In this document: positions 51,780 through 61,100 of the stretch, piece after piece | How positions within the stretch are numbered: the first letter of the stretch is position 1 | Layout of the letters: the number at the start of each line of letters is the position of its first letter | Origin: an uncultured Bacteroides sp. | Lineage (GTDB): Bacteria > Bacteroidota > Bacteroidia > Bacteroidales > Bacteroidaceae | Assembly (NCBI GenBank): GCA_949296575.1 | Contig: CASFPE010000015.1 | Span: 33,611-97,610, forward strand | Direction: 5' to 3' | DNA: 64,000 nucleotides | Notes under the pieces: model-generated | What the model saw: only the letters and a program-made list of their open reading frames with translations | Database searches by the model: none | What the model was told of the DNA's origin: nothing | Translations under genes and position numbers: made by a program

Positions 51780-54700
51780 ATGGCGAACCTTGGCAATTTA
51801 TGGTTTTCGGTAGGGTTGAAAGACGAGACCGACAAGGATTGGGAAAAGATTGTAAAACGTGTGGAACAACGTGGTGCGAAGCTGGGCCTGTCAGTGGACG
51901 GGCAGAAGCTGCAACAGGAAATCAATGCGGCGATAGCGGGAAAGAAATATACAATTGACCTAAGCGTGGCGGTAAAAGACAACCAGGTGGAGGCAGCGAT
52001 ACGGAACGCTTACAACCGGATGAACGGCATCGGAGCCACCGCAGCAGACGTGAGACGGTCTCGCATTGACACCAACTATATGCGGGCGGACGCTTATAGC
52101 AAGGCCCAGTCGCAGCTGGAGCGAAGCCGCAAGGCGTTGGCGGATTTGCGCGAAGCGAGGCTTCGGGACGCGGAGGCGGCGAGGCAGCAGCGTGCTGCCA
52201 ACGATGCTTTTGGAAAATCCGTTTCCCGGACAGGGGGGATTATCGGAAGCTTGCGGAATGAAATAGGCAATTTGTATTCTGTTTACACTATACAATCTTT
52301 CCTTGGCAGCCTGATACAGGTTGGCGGCGAGTTCCAGAAGCAACATATCGCTTTGGAAGCCATGCTTGGCGACGCGGCGAAAGCAGACACGATATTCAGC
52401 CAAATCAAGCAGTTGGCCGTGGAATCGCCTTTCAACTTCCAAAACTTGACGGGGTACGCCAAGCAGTTGGCGGCGTTTTCCATCCCTTATGAGGAGTTGT
52501 ACGACACAACCAAGCGTCTGGCTGACATATCCGCCGGGCTTGGCGTTGACATGAGCCGCATCATCTTGGCTTACGGACAAGTGAGGAGCGCAGAGTTCCT
52601 GAAAGGGACAGAGCTAAGGCAATTCACGGAGGCTGGAATACCGTTGCTTCAACAACTTTCCGACAAGTTCACAGAATTGGAAGGGCGCGTGGTGAGCGTT
52701 GGCGAAGTGTTCAACAAAATCAGCATGCGTGAAGTTCCTTTCCAAATGGTGAAAGACGTTCTTTGGGACTTGACCAACGAAGGCGGGCAGTTCTACCAGA
52801 TGCAGGAGGTGCTGACTGAAAGTTTGTCTGGCAAGTTGGACAAGCTGAAAGACAGTTACCAAATCATGCTTTCCACGATGGCGGATTCAAACAACAGCTT
52901 GATAGGCGGCGGGCTGGACTTGCTGACGGAACTGACAGGGCATTGGCAGGGATTTTTGAACGTGCTGGAATCTGCTGTTGCTGCTTGGGGTGCATACAAG
53001 GCGGCGGTGTTCCTTGCAAACGCGGCAGATGCAATCAAGGTGGCAAGGTTGCTTTCGGTGACAAAAGGGCTGAATGCTAACACTATAGCTACGGCAATGA
53101 ACGCACGTGCGCAAAACGGCGCGGCGGCAGGCGGGCTTGTCCTGCTCAGAAACCTCATGAACCTGAAGAAAGCCATGTCCGGGATAGCGGCTGCGGCCGG
53201 GCCATGGGGAATCCTTATATCCGCATTGGCCGCTATCGGGGCGTATGCCTACAATGCATGGGAAGAAGCGAACCGGCTTCGCAAAGAATTGGAGGAAACG
53301 GCTTCCAAGGGCGCAATGGCATACGAGAGCGCCGCCGACGACTTGGACTTGCTTGTTGACCGCCTTGGCAAGGCTGTGAAAGGAAGCCAAGAGTACAATG
53401 ACACCATCAGCACCATCCAATCGAGGTACGGGGACTACCTTGGGAACATCCGTGCGGAGGCCGATGCTTACGAATACCTGAAAGGGAAGATAGACGAGGT
53501 GAAGCAGGCGATGCTGAACCGCGCCAAGGCGGACTTCGAGACCAGCGCGATGGGGAAAATCAATGAGGAGTACATGGACGACTTGCAGGATTCCGTGGAC
53601 AGCCTGAAAGAAAACTTGCAGGAAGAACTCGGCATATCAGAATCGCAGGCGAACACCCTTGCGAGGGCCATCCGGGAACGCATACAAGAAGCAGTGAGGA
53701 ACGGGTTGAAACCTAATGAAATCAATTACGATGAATATAAAGGCAAGATAGAAAGCCTGCTGTCAGAATTTAACATTGATGCAGAAATAAAACCTTCCCA
53801 TGTCATGATATTGGAAGGCGGCGTAGAAAAGCGGGTTGGCGGCATAACTGATACCATTGACGAAATTTCAAGGCTTGCGGGTGTTTATAATGACTTGGCA
53901 GACGCGCAGGCGATGGCCAAGGAGCAGAGCGAGCTTTATTTTTCGGAAGGCATCAGCAACGGGAAGATAATACAGTTGCAAAAGGCATATGAGGCGGCTT
54001 TGCCGAACCTGACTGATGCGGAAAAGGAAGAAGCCTACCTGAAACTGCTGGATGCCAAGATTGCTGTTTATAAAGAATTAGGGGACATTTCCTCTGCTAA
54101 CCGCCTCGAAGCGGAGAAAAAAGCGATAGAAAGCCTTGGGGATTCTTGGTACAAAGTGGCTCATGACATGCAGGCAGAACGAAAAGCGGAAGGGAAAGTC
54201 CCCGTTTCAGAAGGGCTGTTGCCTACCGTAAAAGAAGGGCAGTCGGGGAATCAAATTGCTTATTATGAGAAGTTGGCGGAAGCTGCTTACAACGCGAAAA
54301 GCACCATCGACAGGCTAAGCCTTGTGCCTGAGAAGGAAATGACGGAAAGCACGCGGGATGCCTTGGAATCGGCAAAGGCCACCCTTGAATTTGTCGAGGA
54401 TTACCAAAAGATGACAGGGATTGACATCCAATCTTTTGGAAAGACGAAAAAAGTGCGCGGCGATGGCGGGACAGATGAGTTTGCTGAGAAAATGCGTGAG
54501 CGAATCAGCCTTATCAAGGACGCTTACAATGAATACAAGAAATGGGAAGAACTGGTTGGACGCGCTGAAGCCATAGGGAAAATGCGCAGCGCGGAAGTGT
54601 TCGCGCCATTGTTTGAAAACGGGAGTTTTGACCCTTCGGAGTACAAGAAAAACATATTGGCCGTCATCGACGAGGTGAACAAGGCTGGCGCGGGCAACAA

Positions 54701-57098
54701 GGAAAGGCGGGACGTGCTTAAAGAGGCATACAAGCTGGTGTATGACATAGACGGCAACAGCCTGAGAGATGGATTGGACAGGGCATTGGAGGATGCTGAA
54801 CGCTATCTCCAGGGCACGGTGAAAAAATGGGATTTGTTCAAAGGATTGTTTGAAGCCACAGGAGAAAGGGACTTGTCGATGAACATCACCTTCGGCAAGG
54901 ACTTCAAAGACAGCGTCAACAGTTTTGACGATGCCATCAAATCGGCTTTTGACAGCATCATGGAATCGAAATGGATGCCTTTCACATTCCAGTCTATCAG
55001 CGATGGAGAAATTGGAAACGTCCCCAAGAAGGTGCTTAAACTTTATGAATCTGTGAAAAAGCAGATTGATGATTACCATGAAGAAGAACTGGGCCAGCTT
55101 GCAGGCATACTTGAAGAATACCAGACGAACAAGGGAAAGATAATTGCCATCGAACAGGATGCAGCGGAAAAAATTGCATTGATCCGCAAAAAGATGAACG
55201 ACGGGAGCATCAGCCAGCCACGCGGGGAATCCCTCATTCATGCCATAGAGGCCGATGCCAATTATGAAAAGTTCAAGTTAAGCTCCGATTACCTGAAATT
55301 CTTTTCAGCCATTTATTCGCTTACGCGGGCAGAAGCGCAAAAGATAGGGGACGCGATAAAACTGAACCTTGACGAACGCATGCAGGAAGGCGCAATGTCG
55401 GCAGAGGAGTATGCCGAAGAAGTGGGAAGAATCCGTGAACAGATAGAAAAGCTGAACAACCTGAACGGCGATTTCGGCTCATTCATGTCCGGCGGGCTGG
55501 AAGGTTTGTTTGAAAAGCGGCGTGAGAAAGGGGAAAGCGACTTCTCTGCGGGTGCCATCGATTACAAAAAAGCGGCGGAAGACTATGCAGCGGCAATGGA
55601 TTCCGGAGACGAGGCGGCAATGAATGCGGCCAAGGCCAACATGGATTCGGCAAACGCCATGATGTCTGCCGGGAAATCTGCCATGCAAGGGGCAAACGGC
55701 GCGTTGGCAACCTTGTCCATCGTTTCCGCCATCGTGCATGGCATCAACGATGCCATCCAAGGGATAACAGACGCTGTTGGCAAAATATCCGACACGATGG
55801 AGGCATACGGCAAGGACACCGGCCCGAACACGGGGATAGGGAAATTGGAAGCCGGGCTAAAAATCATGTCGGAGGCATCACAGGAGGCCACCAGTGCTTT
55901 TGATTCGTTGATGAAGGGGGACATTGGCGGCGTAATAAGCGGCGTTGTAGGTTCATTTACCAGTTGGTTCAAAGGATTCGCGGAACTTCATGACGCGAAA
56001 TTGGAGGACAAGATTGAAAAACTGAGGCTTGAATATGAGAAATTGGAGGCATTGTATGATGAAGTGGAGCGCGGCATTGAACGTGGGCTTGGCGGGAGCC
56101 ATGACATAAGGATTGTTGACGCAGAAAACGAAATGCGCGCGCTGGACATCATCAACAAGAAATTGAGCAGCCTTAGCGGAAACAAGCTTGTCCTTTTCAA
56201 GGCGAGGTTGGATGAAGAAGAATATGAAAAGCTCCAAAAGCGGGTTGCCGCATACGAGACAGGCGGCGCATACGGATACCAGCGGCAAATCATGGAAGAA
56301 CAACTTGCAAATTTGGAGGAACAGCTTGAAAAAGAGGAAGATAAAAAGAACACGGATGAATCGGCTGTGCAGGATTACAAGAACCAGATTGCAGAACTTA
56401 AAGACGACATACGCTATTTGTCGGAAGACGTGGCGGCAGAGCTTTACGGCATTGACTTCAAAAGCTGGGCTGCGCAGATAGGGGACGCGCTTTACGACGC
56501 ATGGCAAAAGGGCATTGACGGCGCGGAGGCATTTGACAACGCCGTTGGCGACATCATGGGCAATGTGATGAACAAGTTGCTCACCGTCGGCATCCTTGAA
56601 CCCATGTTCGAGGATATAAGGATATGGGCGTTCGGCGAGGACGGGAAAAGCGGCGCATTCGGCGAAGATCATGAATTTGACCAAGGGGAATTGGTGGAAC
56701 TTCTTGACATGATCATGCCCATAAAAAGCGCAGTCGATGATTACAATGAGGATATGGACGAACTTAATGAACTCGCCTTGGAAAGAGGGATTGACTTGAG
56801 GGAATTGGATGACGATTCGGACAGCGGGCTTTCCGCCGGGATACAAAGCATCACAGAGGACACGGCGGGCATCTTGGCAAGCTACCTGAACGCCATACGC
56901 GCCGACGTGAGCATCAACAAGGAGGCATTGGCACGCATCGAGAAAGCCATCCCGCAAGGGCTTAACATCATCGCGCAATCGCAACTGAGGCAGTTGGAAG
57001 CGATTTCCGCAAACACGAAACGGAATGCAGATTCGGCGGCGGCGATACTGACGTTGCTGCAACGGAACGTCAACGGTGTAAACAAGTTCCACATTTAA
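51780..57098 (+). CDS. Tail tape measure protein
   Basis: This 1772-residue protein begins MANLGNLWFSVGLKDETDKD. It has long coiled-coil stretches (residues about 120-160 and most of 480-1250, and EELAN-type heptads near 1500). A hydrophobic region around 430-530 (SGIAAAAGPWGILISALAAI) is typical of the membrane-active tape-measure segment. Length predicts a tail of roughly 260 nm if 0.15 nm per residue applies. The ATG at 51780 is preferred to the longer frame from 51636, which overlaps the chaperone T segment. Confidence 0.9.
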   Translation: MANLGNLWFSVGLKDETDKDWEKIVKRVEQRGAKLGLSVDGQKLQQEINAAIAGKKYTIDLSVAVKDNQVEAAIRNAYNRMNGIGATAADVRRSRIDTNYMRADAYSKAQSQLERSRKALADLREARLRDAEAARQQRAANDAFGKSVSRTGGIIGSLRNEIGNLYSVYTIQSFLGSLIQVGGEFQKQHIALEAMLGDAAKADTIFSQIKQLAVESPFNFQNLTGYAKQLAAFSIPYEELYDTTKRLADISAGLGVDMSRIILAYGQVRSAEFLKGTELRQFTEAGIPLLQQLSDKFTELEGRVVSVGEVFNKISMREVPFQMVKDVLWDLTNEGGQFYQMQEVLTESLSGKLDKLKDSYQIMLSTMADSNNSLIGGGLDLLTELTGHWQGFLNVLESAVAAWGAYKAAVFLANAADAIKVARLLSVTKGLNANTIATAMNARAQNGAAAGGLVLLRNLMNLKKAMSGIAAAAGPWGILISALAAIGAYAYNAWEEANRLRKELEETASKGAMAYESAADDLDLLVDRLGKAVKGSQEYNDTISTIQSRYGDYLGNIRAEADAYEYLKGKIDEVKQAMLNRAKADFETSAMGKINEEYMDDLQDSVDSLKENLQEELGISESQANTLARAIRERIQEAVRNGLKPNEINYDEYKGKIESLLSEFNIDAEIKPSHVMILEGGVEKRVGGITDTIDEISRLAGVYNDLADAQAMAKEQSELYFSEGISNGKIIQLQKAYEAALPNLTDAEKEEAYLKLLDAKIAVYKELGDISSANRLEAEKKAIESLGDSWYKVAHDMQAERKAEGKVPVSEGLLPTVKEGQSGNQIAYYEKLAEAAYNAKSTIDRLSLVPEKEMTESTRDALESAKATLEFVEDYQKMTGIDIQSFGKTKKVRGDGGTDEFAEKMRERISLIKDAYNEYKKWEELVGRAEAIGKMRSAEVFAPLFENGSFDPSEYKKNILAVIDEVNKAGAGNKERRDVLKEAYKLVYDIDGNSLRDGLDRALEDAERYLQGTVKKWDLFKGLFEATGERDLSMNITFGKDFKDSVNSFDDAIKSAFDSIMESKWMPFTFQSISDGEIGNVPKKVLKLYESVKKQIDDYHEEELGQLAGILEEYQTNKGKIIAIEQDAAEKIALIRKKMNDGSISQPRGESLIHAIEADANYEKFKLSSDYLKFFSAIYSLTRAEAQKIGDAIKLNLDERMQEGAMSAEEYAEEVGRIREQIEKLNNLNGDFGSFMSGGLEGLFEKRREKGESDFSAGAIDYKKAAEDYAAAMDSGDEAAMNAAKANMDSANAMMSAGKSAMQGANGALATLSIVSAIVHGINDAIQGITDAVGKISDTMEAYGKDTGPNTGIGKLEAGLKIMSEASQEATSAFDSLMKGDIGGVISGVVGSFTSWFKGFAELHDAKLEDKIEKLRLEYEKLEALYDEVERGIERGLGGSHDIRIVDAENEMRALDIINKKLSSLSGNKLVLFKARLDEEEYEKLQKRVAAYETGGAYGYQRQIMEEQLANLEEQLEKEEDKKNTDESAVQDYKNQIAELKDDIRYLSEDVAAELYGIDFKSWAAQIGDALYDAWQKGIDGAEAFDNAVGDIMGNVMNKLLTVGILEPMFEDIRIWAFGEDGKSGAFGEDHEFDQGELVELLDMIMPIKSAVDDYNEDMDELNELALERGIDLRELDDDSDSGLSAGIQSITEDTAGILASYLNAIRADVSINKEALARIEKAIPQGLNIIAQSQLRQLEAISANTKRNADSAAAILTLLQRNVNGVNKFHI

Positions 57099-57113
57099 TA
57101 AATAAAACATGGC

Positions 57114-57626
57114 ATGGAAAACAGGAAATTGAGTTTGGAAATGAAGAAGCAAGCCATCGAGAGGGGGCTTTGCAAGGAATGGACGGACGGATGGGGCGAG
57201 CCGGACATGCAAGGGATGTTGGACAAGTACTTGCATGGCATAGACTTCTGCATCCGGCATGACTGGCCTTCTCCGGGTTTCATGAAAAAAACTGTCCCGG
57301 AAGAATTGCTGCACGTCAACAACATCTTCATAGACGATGACGTGCATGCGCGGAATTTGAGGTGCATGGCCGTGCTGAACGGGCGTTGCAGGGGGATGCT
57401 GATGTTTGACGGCTTTTCTTCCTGCACCGTGTATGTCAGGCACGACAGCATTGTGCATATAGACTGCTCCCGGTTCAGCAAAGTGTTCATCAGCGTGCAT
57501 GACCGCGCCAAAGTGACCGTTGTGCAGCATGGCGCGTCGAGCGTGTACGTGTATGAGCATGGAGATGGCTGCGAAATAAATTGCATAGGAAATATTTCAA
57601 GAAGAAAATCAGTGAATATAATTTGA
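57114..57626 (+). CDS. Hypothetical tail-region protein, 170 aa
   Basis: A basic N-terminal helix (LSLEMKKQAIERGL) and then short beta strands repeated (GMLMFDGFSSCTVYVRHDS, HIDCSRFSKVFISVHDRAK), perhaps a small beta-solenoid. It lies between the tape measure and the distal tail protein. No family recognised. Confidence 0.6.
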   Translation: MENRKLSLEMKKQAIERGLCKEWTDGWGEPDMQGMLDKYLHGIDFCIRHDWPSPGFMKKTVPEELLHVNNIFIDDDVHARNLRCMAVLNGRCRGMLMFDGFSSCTVYVRHDSIVHIDCSRFSKVFISVHDRAKVTVVQHGASSVYVYEHGDGCEINCIGNISRRKSVNII

Positions 57627-57650
57627 ATTATTTTATAAATTGTTATATTT
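57621..57650 (+). promoter_or_regulatory. Promoter of the distal tail genes
   Basis: TTTG (57621-57624), 18 bp, TATATTTG (57643-57650). The next ATG is 30 bp downstream. Confidence 0.7.
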
Positions 57651-57679
57651 GCAACTGACAAACACAAAACAATTGGACG

Positions 57680-58183
57680 ATGGACATTAATAATGTGATG
57701 CTGATGCAGAAAAGCGGGAATGACATGATGAACAGTTTTTCTGATTTCGGTATTGTTTGCACAGAAGTCCCTTTCCTTCCTTTCGGCGAGGCAAAGGATT
57801 TGCCTTCCAATGACTGGCCCGATGAACACGGAGAAGACGTTTACATTCCCAATAGCATCCTTTTGCAGCCGTTTGATTTTGATGTGGAGCTTGCTTGCAA
57901 GGGCGACATCAACAACGACACGGCGGCGAAAAAAATGCGCGATTTCATGTTATACTTGACGACTTATTTGAGCCACGACGGGATAATGGTGTATTTCCCT
58001 TACATCAGTGACGGGCGAGTAGCATGCTACAAGGGCATTGACATGGGCGATTATTGGCAAATAGGCAATGATGAATTTATTGAGTTCACGCTGAAGCTCC
58101 ATGTTGCATCTCCCGATATTCGTGTTGATGTCAACTTTGACGACAATAACAATATACATGGCCTGACGAAAACAAATATGTAG
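57680..58183 (+). CDS. Distal tail-like protein
   Basis: This 167-residue protein has a beta-rich core (LLQPFDFDVELACKGDIN, YWQIGNDEFIEFTLKLHVA) and a position just before the long hub/fibre gene, which is where Dit-type baseplate hub proteins occur. It starts behind its own promoter. Confidence 0.55.
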   Translation: MDINNVMLMQKSGNDMMNSFSDFGIVCTEVPFLPFGEAKDLPSNDWPDEHGEDVYIPNSILLQPFDFDVELACKGDINNDTAAKKMRDFMLYLTTYLSHDGIMVYFPYISDGRVACYKGIDMGDYWQIGNDEFIEFTLKLHVASPDIRVDVNFDDNNNIHGLTKTNM

Positions 58184-58184
58184 C

Positions 58185-61100
58185 ATGGAATGGGTTGTAT
58201 ATGACAAATCAGGAAATGAGCGTTGCCGCACGCGGAAGGTGGAATACAACGGCACATGGATGGGCGAGTGCCTGCTGATGGCGACCTTTTCTTCTCCCGC
58301 GCCGATAGATTTTTCCATTGGCGACTACATTGTTTACCGTGGCGAGACGTTTACCCTCAATTATGTCCCGGAAATATTGAAACGCGGGAGCGAGGGATGC
58401 TCTGGTGACGCTTTCACGTATGAGGACGTGGTTTTTGATTCCTGCTCGAAAGAACTCGTGCAGTGCAGTTTCTTGGATTACGTGCCTGCCGACAACGAGG
58501 AGCATTATTCTTCATTACCCGTTTTTTCTTTTTACGCCAAGGATGTTTCCGCATTGGCGGGGCGCATACAGGCCAACCTCGACCGGCTTTATTCGGGCGA
58601 AAGGAAATGGACGGTTGTTTGCAACACGCAGAATTTCGACGTGTCTGAAATCAACATCAGTGTAAGCAACATTAATGTATGGGACGCTTTGGGCTATGTT
58701 AACAGCATGTTCAAGGGGACGTTCACCGTGAAAGGCCGCACCATCACGATAGGGCCTGACGAGGTGGCCATTCCCGGCATATTCAAATACGGGAAAGGGA
58801 ACGGGCTTAAGAATATAACCCGCTCCACAGACCGCGACAAGGCCATCGTGACGCGGCTGCGTGCTTACGGAAGCAACCGGAACCTGCCCATCCATTATTA
58901 CAGCGAGCCGTCCGACTGGCGGGTGGAAACCACGGCGCATAATGTCGGATATACGAGTGACGGATATGGCGGCACGGATGCCGTGTCGTTCAATGCCGGC
59001 ATACCGAATTTGTTTAATTACGCAAACGGTGAATGGGTGCAGGAGGATTACATAAGAGGATGTTCTGTCAAAATAAAGGGTGCGGTTTATGATGCGCAGA
59101 TTGCTTACAACAACATGGTGACAATTTTCCGCAATCCTGCTCCCGGCATTAATGACAACGACCCGGTGGAATTGGTTTCCGGGTTCAACAAAAGGAACAT
59201 CCCTTACCAATACAAAACCGCGCTTGACGTGAAATTGCCTGCATCGATGGCGGTAAACAACCTGATGCTTCCCGGATTCCCGGATTCCACCTTGGACCCG
59301 CATATCGACAGCGAAAACATCAGCGAGTTAGGCATAAGGGAAGGCGTGTTGTTCTTTGACGGCAGCGACGAGAGACTTGGCGACATATACCCGTCAATAG
59401 AAGGAATGACGGCGCAAGACCTCATTGAAGCAGGCATGGAATGCTCCGTGGACAGCGGGGACAACGGACACCTTGACGAGGTTTATTCGGCAGAGCAGAT
59501 ACAGGACGAAGGCATTGACACGGAAACAATGCCTGGCATCAATGAAATCACCGTGACGGATGACGTGGAAGTTTCTACAAGCTTCCCTGCAAACAGGATT
59601 CGCCGTATAATATTGGACGGCGCATATCCGGCGAGCGGCTTGGCAAGCGGACGGGAATACAAGATGGAAGCGACTGGCGATTTTGCCATCAAGTTCCATT
59701 TCGAACAAGAATCCGCCAATGACGGCCTTTTCATCTTCCGACTTATCGTAAAGGACATGAACGGGAATCAAACAGGGAAAAGCGTTTGGATGGAAATCCC
59801 CATCCTTGGAGCCAGCGAATTGGATTACACGTATTCGTTTGACGTGTTCCAGTTCAGCCTTGGCAGTGACAGCAACGGTTGTTCTCTGAGCATGGAGGCG
59901 GAAGGTCAGAACTGCGCGTTCCAAATGGAAATGTCCGGTCCGGTGCGTTACGGGAAAGATGTTAGCGCACAGTTCCAAATCACGTTGAAGGACATCGGGT
60001 TTGACATCAATGAACAGCTGACAGGCGAAGACCCGGTGATTTCCATGAAGTCCGGGAAGTGCGAAGGGCGGGAGTTCAAGATACTGACCGGGACGAAACG
60101 TCCTTACAAGAATGGGAACAAATGGGTACTGACTTGCGAGCGGGAATACGATGAAGGGCTTGGCTTGTATTTCCCTTACAAGGATTACAACATAGAGCCG
60201 GGCGACAAATTTGTGCTGACGGGGATTTACATGCCGAAAGCGTATGTGGACGCGGCCAGCCAGCGTTTGCTGGAAGCCGCCGAAAAGCAGTTGGAGAAAC
60301 TTTGCCGCGTCACTTATTCGTTCGCCCCTGAAGTGGACAACATATTCATGGCCCGGCAGCACGACAACGCCCCCAAAGGGACGAGCCTCCATGACACTTT
60401 GAAAGAGGGCGGCATCTTGCGCATCCAAGACAGCGACATGGCCGTCGACGGGCTTTTCACGATTGATTCGCTTGTCATCAAAGAAGGGAACAGCCTCATA
60501 CCTGAATATGAAATCACTCTCAAGGAAGAAAAGGATGAAACGACCCTTCAGTCTATCCAAAACCAAATCAATGTTTCAGCCAACGGATACGGGAATGTGT
60601 CTTTTGCAGCTTTGGTGAATTACCTGAACACCTATTTTGTCCGCAAAGGTGATTACACAGAACCTGTTCCAGACGTTGACGCAAGCGTCATACCGCACGT
60701 TGCCTACCAAGAACTCGACAGCCTTACCGACCCGATCAGCGACCCCGGCCTGTACCTGATGGACTTCGGCGACAGCCTCCCCGTCGTGTGCGGCATCCTC
60801 GAAGTGTCCACCACGTGGGGGATGAATTGCGTGTCGCAGAAACTCACCGGCGGATTCCATGCCGAAGACCTCAACGGCAGCGCGGAAATCCCAACGATGT
60901 ACAGCATGGAGTTGCACACGTTCGTGCGGCACATGAATTTGTCCTTAAAACCGTCAGAGTGGACTCAGTGGGAAGAATACGTCCCGGATTCAATGGATGA
61001 ATTTTTGAAGGCCGTGGAATGGCCGGGCGCGGTCATCTCCACGTTCACCGTCACGCCGCAGGGCTTGCTCGACCCCACGGGCGGCGAGGTGGCCTTGGCC

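Noticed and set aside
55953..57560. 535-codon minus-strand frame opposite the tape measure
   Set aside because: The plus-strand tape measure is continuous and coiled-coil; the minus frame is rich in His/Phe/Val as expected for an antisense product.
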